Shown here piece after piece: positions 38,038 through 45,993 of a stretch of 64,000 bases of DNA. The translations under genes and the position numbers were made by a program. Each line of letters begins with the position of its first letter. Within the stretch, counting starts at the first letter, position 1. The DNA lies in contig NZ_CP089985.1 in NCBI RefSeq assembly GCF_021390155.1, positions 3,855,001 through 3,919,000 of the forward strand, in the 5' to 3' direction. Below the pieces are notes generated by a model. The model was not told the origin of the DNA. It saw nothing but the letters and a program-made list of their open reading frames with translations, and searched no databases. The stretch comes from Pseudomonas sp. HN11 (GTDB taxonomy: Bacteria > Pseudomonadota > Gammaproteobacteria > Pseudomonadales > Pseudomonadaceae).

Positions 38038-38056
38038 TAGTTGCAATTGCAATCAC
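38038..38056. promoter_or_regulatory. Palindromic operator upstream of the E1 paralog and marR
   Basis: TAGTTGCAATTGCAATCAC, identical over 19 bp to 36426-36444, 60 bp before the E1 ATG and in the divergent space with marR. Confidence 0.78.
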
Positions 38057-38116
38057 TTTAGTCGGTACTCCCACAAGGAGTCCGCCACTTGAAATCCGCC
38101 GACCCTGGAGCCTCAC

Positions 38117-40777
38117 ATGACCCCGAACAACGCAGTCAGACGCGACGATGATCCACAGGAAACCCGCGAATGGCTGGAGTCCATCGAATCGGTGTTGTCC
38201 ACCGAAGGCCGCCCGCGCGCGCATTACCTGATCGATCAGTTGCTGGATTTCGATGTGGCGCGCCATGGCGATTTCTACGGGCGGGTCACCACCCCATACG
38301 TCAACACCATCCCGGTGGAGCGCCAACTCCCCTATCCCGGCAACCTGGCCATCGAACGTCGCACTAACGCGTACATCCGCTGGAATGCCATGGCGATGGT
38401 GTTGCGCGCAGGCAAGCACTCGGGTGTCGGCGGGCATATTGCGACCTATGCGTCAGCCGCGGTGCTGTATGACGTAGGCTTCGATCACTTCTTCCGTGGG
38501 CGTACTGACAGCTTTGATGGCGACCTGGTGTACATCCAGGGCCACTCTTCTCCTGGCATCTATGGCCGCGCCTATCTGGAAGGCCGCATCAGCGAAGCGC
38601 AACTCGACAACTTCCGTCGCGAAGCCGGTGGCGAAGGTATTTCATCCTACCCGCACCCCAGGCTGATGCCGGACTTCTGGCAATTTCCCACCGTGTCCAT
38701 GGGCCTTGGCCCGATCACTGCCGCTTACCAGGCGCGTTTCATGCGTTATCTGGAATTGCGTGGCCTCAAGTCGCACCAAGGACGCAAGGTGTGGGCCTTC
38801 CTCGGTGATGGCGAAATGGACCAACCGGAATCGCTGGCGGCCATCTCCCTGGCCGGTCGCGAGAAACTCGACAACCTGATCTTCGTGGTCAACTGCAACC
38901 TGCAACGCCTGGACGGCCCGGTGCGCGGCAACGCCAAGGTGATCCAGGAGTTCGAAAGCCTGTACCGCGCCGCCGGCTGGAACGTGATCAAAGTAATCTG
39001 GGGCGGTGGCTGGGATGCCTTGCTGGATAAAGACCAGAGCGGCCTGCTGCGCCAGCGCATGATGGAATGCGTGGACGGCGATTATCAGAACTACAAGTCA
39101 CAGAACGGCGCCTATGTGCGCGAACATTTCTTCGGCAAATACCCGGAATTACTCGCGCTGGTTGCGGATATGTCCGACGACGAAATCTGGAAACTTTCAC
39201 GGGGCGGACATGACCCGGACAAGATCTACAACGCCTATGCGGCTGCCGTGCGCCATAGCGGCCAGCCCACCGTAATCCTGGCAAAAACCGTCAAGGGCTT
39301 CGGCATGGGTGAAGCCGGCGAAGGTCAGAACATCAACCACCAGCTCAAGAAGATGGGTGCAGAGGCTGTAAGAGCTTTCCGCGACCGCTTCGGCCTGGAA
39401 GTGGCCGACGACCAACTTGCCGACATTCCGTACATCAAACCCGCCGCTGACAGCGAAGAAGCCCGCTACTTCGCTGCACGCCGCCAGGCCTTGGGCGGCT
39501 ATGTACCGGCACGACACAGTGCGGTCGAACCGTTGCAAATCCCTGAGCTGAGCGCCTTTGCTACCCAGCTCAAGGACACGGGCGAGCGCTCGATCTCCAC
39601 CACCATGGCCTTTGTGCGTATCCTCGGCACCCTACTCAAAGATCCGCAACTGGGCAAACTGATCGTGCCCATCGTGCCAGACGAGTCACGCACCTTTGGT
39701 ATGGAAAGCCTGTTCCGTCAGATCGGTATCCACTCCGCCGTGGGCCAGCTCTATACCCCACAGGATGCAGGGCAACTGAGCTACTACAAGGAAAGCAAAG
39801 ACGGGCAGATCATGCAGGAAGGTCTGAATGAGTCCGGCGCCATTTCCTCCTGGATTGCGGCCAGTACGTCCTACAGCAACCACGGCCTGATGACCGTGCC
39901 GTTCTATATTTTCTATTCGATGTTCGGCTTCCAGCGGGTCGGCGACCTCGCCTGGGCGGCAGGCGATGCGCGTGCGCGCGGTTTCCTGCTGGGCGCTACG
40001 GCCGGACGCACCACGCTGATGGGTGAAGGCTTGCAGCACGACGATGGGCACAGTCATATCCTGTCGTCGGTGATCCCGTGCTGCGTGTCCTACGACCCGA
40101 CGTTTGCCTACGAGCTGGCAGTGATCATTCGCGAGGGCATGCGGCGGATGTATGAGCAACAGGAGGACATTTACTATTACATCACCTTGCTCAACGAAAA
40201 CTACCCGCACCCGGCAATGCCAGAGGGTGCTGAAGAAGGCATTCTCAAGGGCATGTACCGGATGAGTGGAAGCAACCAGGCGCAGGTGCAACTGATGGGT
40301 AGTGGTTCAATCCTGCGCGAGGTGATGGCTGCGGCTGACCTGCTGGAAAAGGACTTCGGCGTGCGCAGCAATGTATGGAGCGCAACGAGCCTCACCGAAT
40401 TGCGCCGTGAGGGGCATGAGGTAGAACGCTGGAACCTGCTACACCCGGATAGCGACCCACGAATGAGCTATGTGGAGCAATGTCTGGCCGGGCAAACCGG
40501 GCCGGTGGTGGTGGCGACCGACTACATGAAGCTCTTCGCCGATCAGATTCGCGCCTTCATTCCCGGTCGGCGTTTTGTAACGCTGGGCACGGACGGTTTC
40601 GGGCAATCGGATACCCGTGAAACCCTACGTGCATTCTTCGAAGTGGACCGGCATTTCATCGCGCTGGCGGCCTTGAAGGCCTTGGCGGATGACGGCGTGA
40701 TGGGTCGCGAAAAAGTCAGCGAAGCCATCAGCCGCTACGGGATCAACGTCGACAAGGCGAATCCCGTAGCGGTCTGA
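38117..40777 (+). CDS. Homodimeric-type pyruvate dehydrogenase E1 paralog (AceE/MdeB-like)
   Basis: 886 aa, full length for the family. Substrate-channel residues HIATYASAAVLYDVGFDHFF and YIQGHSSPGIYGRAYLEGR, the thiamine-diphosphate motif GDGEMDQPESLAAI with Asn in VNCNLQRLDGP (from about residue 230), and pyrimidine-domain ESLFRQIGIHSAVGQLYTPQD. It decarboxylates a 2-oxo acid and acetylates a lipoyl carrier. No E2 or E3 gene is adjacent, so this is not the housekeeping aceEF locus. P. putida mdeB (2-oxobutyrate from methionine breakdown) is a similar stand-alone E1, but no methionine gamma-lyase gene is here. Substrate uncertain. Confidence 0.9.
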   Translation: MTPNNAVRRDDDPQETREWLESIESVLSTEGRPRAHYLIDQLLDFDVARHGDFYGRVTTPYVNTIPVERQLPYPGNLAIERRTNAYIRWNAMAMVLRAGKHSGVGGHIATYASAAVLYDVGFDHFFRGRTDSFDGDLVYIQGHSSPGIYGRAYLEGRISEAQLDNFRREAGGEGISSYPHPRLMPDFWQFPTVSMGLGPITAAYQARFMRYLELRGLKSHQGRKVWAFLGDGEMDQPESLAAISLAGREKLDNLIFVVNCNLQRLDGPVRGNAKVIQEFESLYRAAGWNVIKVIWGGGWDALLDKDQSGLLRQRMMECVDGDYQNYKSQNGAYVREHFFGKYPELLALVADMSDDEIWKLSRGGHDPDKIYNAYAAAVRHSGQPTVILAKTVKGFGMGEAGEGQNINHQLKKMGAEAVRAFRDRFGLEVADDQLADIPYIKPAADSEEARYFAARRQALGGYVPARHSAVEPLQIPELSAFATQLKDTGERSISTTMAFVRILGTLLKDPQLGKLIVPIVPDESRTFGMESLFRQIGIHSAVGQLYTPQDAGQLSYYKESKDGQIMQEGLNESGAISSWIAASTSYSNHGLMTVPFYIFYSMFGFQRVGDLAWAAGDARARGFLLGATAGRTTLMGEGLQHDDGHSHILSSVIPCCVSYDPTFAYELAVIIREGMRRMYEQQEDIYYYITLLNENYPHPAMPEGAEEGILKGMYRMSGSNQAQVQLMGSGSILREVMAAADLLEKDFGVRSNVWSATSLTELRREGHEVERWNLLHPDSDPRMSYVEQCLAGQTGPVVVATDYMKLFADQIRAFIPGRRFVTLGTDGFGQSDTRETLRAFFEVDRHFIALAALKALADDGVMGREKVSEAISRYGINVDKANPVAV

Positions 40778-40778
40778 G

Positions 40779-41552
40779 TTACTGCGCAGGCGTCGGCAGC
40801 GGCGGAATGGCTTCTGTCGGCGGTGGCAGCTCGGGATTGGTTGGCGCAGGTGCAGGCTCGGCCTGCGGCGCAATCGGCGCAGCTTCGACAGGAGGTGCCA
40901 CCGGCTGTGACACAGCAGGCTCTTCCTTCGGTGGCTCGACCTTTTCGGCAGTGGGCGCAGCTTTGGGTTCCGGCATGCCGAGGTCAGCCTTGGGCTTCTC
41001 GGGGATGTTCTCGGCCTTCTTCACCTCTTGCGGCAGGAACACGTCCACCAGTGCAAAGTAACGCTCGTAGAACTTCGGCGCAGACACGGTCTCGCTCGCC
41101 ACTTTCACCATGGAGTCATCGGTGGACCCGATCGGCATCGACACCGAGCCCAGTACGCCCACGCCCAGGCTCGCGGAGTTGTTGACCTTCTTCAGCGCGT
41201 AGCGATCCTGCAAGGCATTGGCGAACATCGTCGAATGGTTGGTGCCTTTGCCATCATCGGCACACACCACGTTGAAGCTGATCTGCAGGTGCGTTTCGCC
41301 AGTCTGCTGGAAGCTCTTGTTACCCACCACCAGTTTCGGGTCGCTGCTGGTGATAATGTAGCCCTGGCTCAGCAAGGCGCGCCGTGCGGCTTCGCACGCG
41401 GCGACGTCAGTGACCGGGTAATCCCGGGAAAACGTACCGGAGTCGTCGAAATTCTCATGTTCATAAATGGCGGTCTTGGGTGACGAGCAGCCCGCGGCGC
41501 CCGCCAGCACCAGCGCCAGCCCGAGGCTACGCAAGTGAAATGATGTCGACAT
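40779..41552 (-). CDS. DUF2242-type lipoprotein with proline-rich tail
   Basis: 257 aa. Lipobox LAGAAGC makes Cys22 the lipidated residue. A folded domain (about residues 30-180: YPVTDVAACEAARRALLSQG, LQISFNVVCADDGKGTNHS) is followed by about 70 residues rich in Pro, Ala and Glu (PPKEEPAVSQPVAPPVEAAP), probably a flexible spacer across the periplasm. Function unknown. It ends 1 bp from the E1 stop, convergent. Confidence 0.85.
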   Translation of the reverse strand: MSTSFHLRSLGLALVLAGAAGCSSPKTAIYEHENFDDSGTFSRDYPVTDVAACEAARRALLSQGYIITSSDPKLVVGNKSFQQTGETHLQISFNVVCADDGKGTNHSTMFANALQDRYALKKVNNSASLGVGVLGSVSMPIGSTDDSMVKVASETVSAPKFYERYFALVDVFLPQEVKKAENIPEKPKADLGMPEPKAAPTAEKVEPPKEEPAVSQPVAPPVEAAPIAPQAEPAPAPTNPELPPPTEAIPPLPTPAQ

Positions 41553-41724
41553 TGAAAATCCTGAGGAAAACGGTCCGGGCGGTATTGTGCAACAGAACGC
41601 TGCCTTGGCGCGCGCATTCCTGTCGGTAAAACGTCACAGCCTTACACGACACCGTCCGTAGGAAACCTCCTTGCACACATATGATCAATAAAAACGCGCA
41701 CTTTGGCCGAGACAGGGCGGTGTG

Positions 41725-42324
41725 TTACTGCAGGGCTGGGCCGTCGCCGCATTTGCTTGGACCGTCATGCGGCTGATGCTGCTGGCCCTTGCCGCTGGGC
41801 TCAAGACTGCGCCCCAACAACTGGCCCGGCCACCCCTCCACGTCAAACGTTGACAGGCGTTCATACCCACAAGACTCATAAAACCGCACCAGATCGCCGC
41901 TCCCACCACCGTAGCAATCCACACGCAAGCGCTGCACAGCCAGGGCGCCGGCGCGCTCATCGGCGAACGCCATGAGACGCCGACCCAGGCCACGTAAACG
42001 TTCATCTCGTGCAACGATCAGCAGACGCACGTACACCTCCGGCTCAGTTGCCGGAGGAACGTAAGGCATGGGCTCACCCAGTACCAAGGCCGCGTGAATG
42101 CGCCCGTCAGGGCCTTCTACGACCCACGCGTCGGGCATCGCGCAAGCTTCAGTTACCTGCACGATCCGCCGGGGTGACGTCGACCAGGGCTCGGTGCCCC
42201 ATTGACCGTGGTTGCCGATGGCGACAAACCAGGCAATCACCTCGTCGAACACCTGCAGTACAGCAGCAGCATCTCCCGCGCCGGCACGACGGATCACCAG
42301 GCTGTTGCTTCCTTGAATCCACAT
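41725..42324 (-). CDS. GNAT-family N-acetyltransferase
   Basis: 199 aa from ATG 42324, which has AAGGAG 9 nt upstream. The acetyl-CoA-binding motif A is clear: VYVRLLIVARDERLRGLGRRL. LVIRRAGAGDAAAVLQVFDE is the usual GNAT N-terminus, and FYESCGYERLSTF the late motif. The tail after residue 175 is low complexity (QQHQPHDGPSKCGDG). Substrate unknown; single gene. Confidence 0.88.
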   Translation of the reverse strand: MWIQGSNSLVIRRAGAGDAAAVLQVFDEVIAWFVAIGNHGQWGTEPWSTSPRRIVQVTEACAMPDAWVVEGPDGRIHAALVLGEPMPYVPPATEPEVYVRLLIVARDERLRGLGRRLMAFADERAGALAVQRLRVDCYGGGSGDLVRFYESCGYERLSTFDVEGWPGQLLGRSLEPSGKGQQHQPHDGPSKCGDGPALQ

Positions 42325-42411
42325 GTTTGGACACTCCTTCGTCAGTGGTCCTCTAGCATCTGTGTCAAACCCGACTGACACAAGTCCCCATCACACAATA
42401 CTGCCGCCTAC

Positions 42412-42906
42412 CTAACCCACTGCCCGTGCAAGCGCCACCGCCGAAAGGTACAAGCCGCCGCCAAACACGCAATGGGACACCAAACTTCGCAGGCGATTTC
42501 TCCAGGGCGTGGCCGTACGAGACGCCGCCACACCCGCGCCCATGGCGGGCTGCAGCACGAAGTAAGGGAAAACTACCGTGACCGCTCCCACCACCAGCGC
42601 AGGCCACCACGTCGGCCCCCGCAACCATTGCACACCGTAGAGGCTTACCAGCAGCGCTGCAAAGGCAATCCCGACGGCATAGTGAATCGCCCACCCCAGG
42701 GAAGCTTCCCCGCGTACCGGCGCCGCCTTGCCGATGCTGGCATGGGTGAACGTGCCGCGACAGAGGTGGCCCGCCCAACGACCCACCATCGCATAGTCAA
42801 GCGTTGCAACACCCAACGCTTTCAGGAGCATTGACCACACGTCCATCAAGACGGTCGCACCCACCCCGACCAATACCAACCTTACGCCTTCTGCCATCGA
42901 CAACAT
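42412..42906 (-). CDS. DUF2938 inner-membrane protein
   Basis: 164 aa with about four membrane helices (VRLVLVGVGATVLMDVWSML; AIHYAVGIAFAALLVSLYGV; WWPALVVGAVTVVFPYFVLQ; GGGLYLSAVALARA). It fits the DUF2938 family of unknown function. It is divergent from a MerR-type regulator across 79 bp holding a palindrome, so it is the likely target of that regulator. Confidence 0.85.
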   Translation of the reverse strand: MLSMAEGVRLVLVGVGATVLMDVWSMLLKALGVATLDYAMVGRWAGHLCRGTFTHASIGKAAPVRGEASLGWAIHYAVGIAFAALLVSLYGVQWLRGPTWWPALVVGAVTVVFPYFVLQPAMGAGVAASRTATPWRNRLRSLVSHCVFGGGLYLSAVALARAVG

Positions 42907-42954
42907 TGCCTGTCCTCTGATTGATGAGACCTTCGTTCACAGGCAGGATAGAAG

Positions 42955-42970
42955 TTGAAGTCAACTTCAA
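42955..42970. promoter_or_regulatory. MerR-type operator in the DUF2938/merR divergent region
   Basis: TTGAAGTCAACTTCAA, a perfect 7-2-7 palindrome 16 bp before the merR ATG and 49 bp before the DUF2938 start. Confidence 0.65.
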
Positions 42971-42985
42971 GTCAAGGGAGGCATC

Positions 42986-43423
42986 ATGGATATCTCGGAA
43001 GTGGCCCGGCGTACGGGACTGCCCTCCTCCACCGTGCGGTTTTACGAGAAGGCCGGGTTGATCACCGCGACCAGTGCCCCAGGGGAACGGCGCCACTTCA
43101 GGCCCGACGTGCTCGATCGATTGGCGCTGATCGCCCTCGGACAAGCCGGCGGCCTGTCGCTGGATGAAATCCGCAGCATGCTGCCCTTTAAGGGCGCATT
43201 GCAGGTGGACAGACAGCTGTTGCTGGACAAGGCCGACAGCATCGACGCGACCATCAAGCGCTTGAAAGCGATGAGCCAGGGCTTGCGGCATGCCGCGGCC
43301 TGCCCGGCACCTGACCATGGGCAATGCCCGAATTTCCAGCGCTTGCTCAAGGTCGCCGCCGGCGCCCTGAAAAGAAGCAGGGTCATACGTACACCACCGG
43401 GCAGCGCACTCCAGCGCCCATAA
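42986..43423 (+). CDS. MerR-family regulator
   Basis: 145 aa. MDISEVARRTGLPSSTVRFY is the winged-HTH start; a dimerisation helix follows (residues about 75-110). The C-terminal AACPAPDHGQCPNF has two Cys separated by eight residues, which could bind a metal or sense redox state, but it does not match CueR, ZntR or SoxR motifs. GGGAGG 7 nt before the ATG. Likely controls the divergent DUF2938 gene and itself. Confidence 0.9.
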   Translation: MDISEVARRTGLPSSTVRFYEKAGLITATSAPGERRHFRPDVLDRLALIALGQAGGLSLDEIRSMLPFKGALQVDRQLLLDKADSIDATIKRLKAMSQGLRHAAACPAPDHGQCPNFQRLLKVAAGALKRSRVIRTPPGSALQRP

Positions 43424-43457
43424 AAAAACCCCCGGCCTGTTCAGCCCGGGGGTTTTT
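43424..43457. terminator. Bidirectional terminator between merR and ppiD
   Basis: CCCCCGG (43429-43435) pairs with CCGGGGG (43446-43452), flanked by A and T runs on both sides. It serves both convergent genes. Confidence 0.9.
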
Positions 43458-43471
43458 CATTCAAACCGACA

Positions 43472-45346
43472 TCAGAACTTCTTGATGTCAGCCTTGGTTT
43501 CCAGCTGCTTACGGTAAGCCGCGAAATCCTGCTGACCAACACGGGAAGCGAGGAAGCGGCGGTATTGCGCCTTTTCTTCGTCCGTTGGAGCAGCGGCTTC
43601 GTTGACACCGTTCAAGCGCACGATCACCAGGCTACCATCGGACAGGGTCACAGTGGTGAAGGTCGGCTTGTCCTTGGCCGCAGGCTTGGGCATGCGGAAC
43701 AGGGCTTGCAGCACGGCAGGATCGATCGCGTCCTGGCTACGGGTAGCCGCTTCAGTGACCTTCCACGCCTGGCCGTCGACCGGCTGGTTCAGCGGGGTCT
43801 TGCCATCACGCAGGCTAGCGATCAACTCGTCAGCGTGAGCCTTGGCAGCCGCGCTGGCGCGCTCCTTGGCCATCTGCGTGCGAATCGCTGCTGAAACGCT
43901 TTCCAGCGGCAGTTGCGCAGGCTTCAGGTGCTCTTTGGCACGCAGCACGATGATGGTTTCCGGATCCAGCTCGATGGCGGTGCTGTTGGCCCCCTCATCC
44001 AGCACTTCCGGGCTGAACGCAGCGGTGACCACGGCACGGTTGGCCGCAACACCTTCACCACCTTCACGGCCAAACGGCGCGGAGGTGTGCACGGTCAGCT
44101 TCAGGTCGGACGCCGGCTGGGCCAGGTCGGAGGCTTCGAATGCAGCATCTTCCAATTGCTTGGTCGCTTCGACAAAACGCTGCTCAACCTGCTGGGTCTT
44201 CAGCTCTTTGGTCAGCTTGTCTTTCAGGCTGGCAAACGTCGGCACTTGCGGTGCCTCAACGCCCAACAGCTTGATCAAGTGCCAACCGAAGGTGCTGCGT
44301 ACCGGTGCCGAAACCTGGTCCTTGTTCAACGCGTACAACGCGGTTTCGAAGTCCGGGTCGTAGACGCCAGGGCCAGCAAAGCCGAGATCGCCGCCACTGT
44401 TGGCCGAGCCCGGATCCTGGGAGAACTCCTTCGCCAGGGCTTCGAACTTCTCACCCTTGGCCAGGCGCGCCTGGATTTCTTCGATCTTGGCCTTGGCTTG
44501 CGCGTCGGTGACCTTGTCGTTGACTTCAATCAGGATGTGCGCGGCACGACGCTGTTCAGCGAGGTTGGCGGTTTCTTTCTGATAGGCAGCCTGCAGCTCA
44601 TCGTCCTTCACGGTAACCTGGTCGAAGAAAGAAGACTTCTTCAGTTCCAGGTAGTCGATGACCACTTGATCAGGGGTCATGAACTCTTTGGCGTGCTGGT
44701 CGTAGTAAGCCTTGACTTCGTCGTCGGTGAGTTTCACCGCGCCAGGGTTGGCCTTGATGTTGACGGTGGCAAAGTCGCGGGTCTGTTTTTCCAGACGAGC
44801 GAATGCCAGCACTTCGGCGTCGGTGACAAAACCGCTGCCGGCGATACCTGCGCGAATCTGGCCGATCAGCATTTCCTGAGTCAGCATCTGACGGAATTGC
44901 ATACGGCTGTAGCCCAGCTGGCGGATCACCTGATCAAAGCGCTCGGCGTTGAACTTGCCTTCCACCTGGAATTCCGGCGTCTGCAAAATCACCTGGTCGA
45001 GTGCAGCTTCAGAGAAGCCAAACTTGGAATCGGCAGCACCTTGCAGCAGCAGCTTGCGATCGATCAGGCTTTTGAGGGCCGCTTCGCGCAATAGTTTTTC
45101 GTCCAGCAGGGAAGCATCGAAATCCTTGCCCAGCTGTTGCATCAGCTGGCGACGTTGCATGTCGACGGCCTGGCTCAGCTCGGTCTGGGTGATTTCTTCA
45201 CCGTTGACCTTGGCCACGTCCTGCTTATTGTTACCCGAAGCCTGGAAAATGGCTTCGATACCGGTGAACGCCATCAATGCGACGATGATCCCGATAATGG
45301 TCTTGGCAATCCAGCCTTGTGAATTGTCCCTGATATTTTGCAGCAT
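43472..45346 (-). CDS. ppiD: PpiD-type periplasmic folding chaperone (SurA N-terminal/parvulin)
   Basis: 624 aa. One N-terminal membrane helix (AKTIIGIIVALMAFTGIEAIF) anchors a large periplasmic part: SurA-like chaperone region (VNGEEITQTELSQAVDMQRR), then a parvulin domain at about 265-355 (RAAHILIEVND, FEALAKEFSQDPGSANSGGD, FGWHLIKLLG), then the C-terminal chaperone part. It assists newly secreted proteins at the Sec translocon. GGGGGA stands 4-5 nt before ATG 45346. Neighbour of hupB, as usual in gammaproteobacteria. Confidence 0.94.
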   Translation of the reverse strand: MLQNIRDNSQGWIAKTIIGIIVALMAFTGIEAIFQASGNNKQDVAKVNGEEITQTELSQAVDMQRRQLMQQLGKDFDASLLDEKLLREAALKSLIDRKLLLQGAADSKFGFSEAALDQVILQTPEFQVEGKFNAERFDQVIRQLGYSRMQFRQMLTQEMLIGQIRAGIAGSGFVTDAEVLAFARLEKQTRDFATVNIKANPGAVKLTDDEVKAYYDQHAKEFMTPDQVVIDYLELKKSSFFDQVTVKDDELQAAYQKETANLAEQRRAAHILIEVNDKVTDAQAKAKIEEIQARLAKGEKFEALAKEFSQDPGSANSGGDLGFAGPGVYDPDFETALYALNKDQVSAPVRSTFGWHLIKLLGVEAPQVPTFASLKDKLTKELKTQQVEQRFVEATKQLEDAAFEASDLAQPASDLKLTVHTSAPFGREGGEGVAANRAVVTAAFSPEVLDEGANSTAIELDPETIIVLRAKEHLKPAQLPLESVSAAIRTQMAKERASAAAKAHADELIASLRDGKTPLNQPVDGQAWKVTEAATRSQDAIDPAVLQALFRMPKPAAKDKPTFTTVTLSDGSLVIVRLNGVNEAAAPTDEEKAQYRRFLASRVGQQDFAAYRKQLETKADIKKF

Positions 45347-45416
45347 GCGTCCCCCAGAAACGGTTGAACTTCAAGAATGGGCAACCGTGGAGCGTGGGTA
45401 GAGTACGGATATAAGA

Positions 45417-45440
45417 AAGGCGCATCCAAGGATGCGCCTT
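45417..45440. terminator. Perfect hairpin downstream of hupB
   Basis: AAGGCGCATCC, AA, GGATGCGCCTT: an 11-bp stem. Read on the minus strand it is followed by TTTCTTATA, so it probably ends the hupB transcript or an RNA from the region below. Confidence 0.75.
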
Positions 45441-45572
45441 CTCGCAACTGGCGGAGCGGATGGGGGCTCTAGTTCTCCCCGGCTTGGCGACCCGATATAC
45501 GTGGGTCAACTGCCGCTCCGCTCCCAGGTCGAACCTGCGTTCGGCCCGGGTAGGTAAAGGCTGGATCGAAGC
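45441..45572 (-). ncRNA. Candidate structured RNA between hupB and ppiD
   Basis: A 9-bp outer stem (45451-45459 GCGGAGCGG with 45513-45521 CCGCTCCGC) encloses two hairpins, GGGG/CCCC (45462-45480) and GACCC/GGGTC (45489-45507), forming a three-way junction. The minus-strand terminator-like hairpin follows. It could be the structured 3' end of the hupB mRNA or a separate sRNA. I do not recognise a family. Confidence 0.4.
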
Positions 45573-45845
45573 TTAGTTAACGGCTTCTTTCAGGGCTTTA
45601 CCGGCTTTGAAACCTGGTTTCTTGGCAGCAGCGATTTGCAGTGCTTTGCCAGTCTGTGGGTTACGGCCAGTGCGAGCTGGGCGGTCAGTCACAGAGAAAG
45701 TACCGAAGCCTACCAGTACCACGGAGTCGCCGGCCTTCAGAGCGCCAGTGACGGATTCGATTACTGCGTCCAGCGCACGGCCAGCAGCAGCTTTCGGGAT
45801 ATCAGCGGATGCAGCGATAGCATCAATCAGTTCCGACTTGTTCAC
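45573..45845 (-). CDS. hupB: DNA-binding protein HU-beta
   Basis: 90 aa from GTG 45845 with AAGGGGA upstream; the usual HU length. [20 protein letters not shown] opens the helical dimer part; [20 protein letters not shown] holds the DNA-bending beta arm ([12 protein letters not shown]). Nucleoid-associated, sequence-tolerant DNA bender. Located between lon and ppiD with its own 148-bp upstream region. Confidence 0.96.
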   Translation of the reverse strand: MNKSELIDAIAASADIPKAAAGRALDAVIESVTGALKAGDSVVLVGFGTFSVTDRPARTGRNPQTGKALQIAAAKKPGFKAGKALKEAVN

Positions 45846-45993
45846 TCTAAGTCCCCTTACATATCTATTGAGTATGATTCTAAGTTTTTTGGTGAAAGCA
45901 AAAACCAGTGCTGAATGGCCTACAGACACTTAAGAGCCGCTTTATAACAAGGGCTCTAAAAAGCTGTCAAGGAAGCCCCCAGGCTTAATCGCA

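Noticed and set aside
38117..40777. Housekeeping aceE
   Set aside because: No aceF follows and a MarR regulator plus a half paralog flank it, so it is treated as a stand-alone paralog.
45451..45521. tRNA-like end (CCGCTCCGCCA with matching 5' strand) between hupB and ppiD
   Set aside because: No D-arm, anticodon arm or GTTCGA T-loop can be fitted; kept only as a structured RNA candidate.
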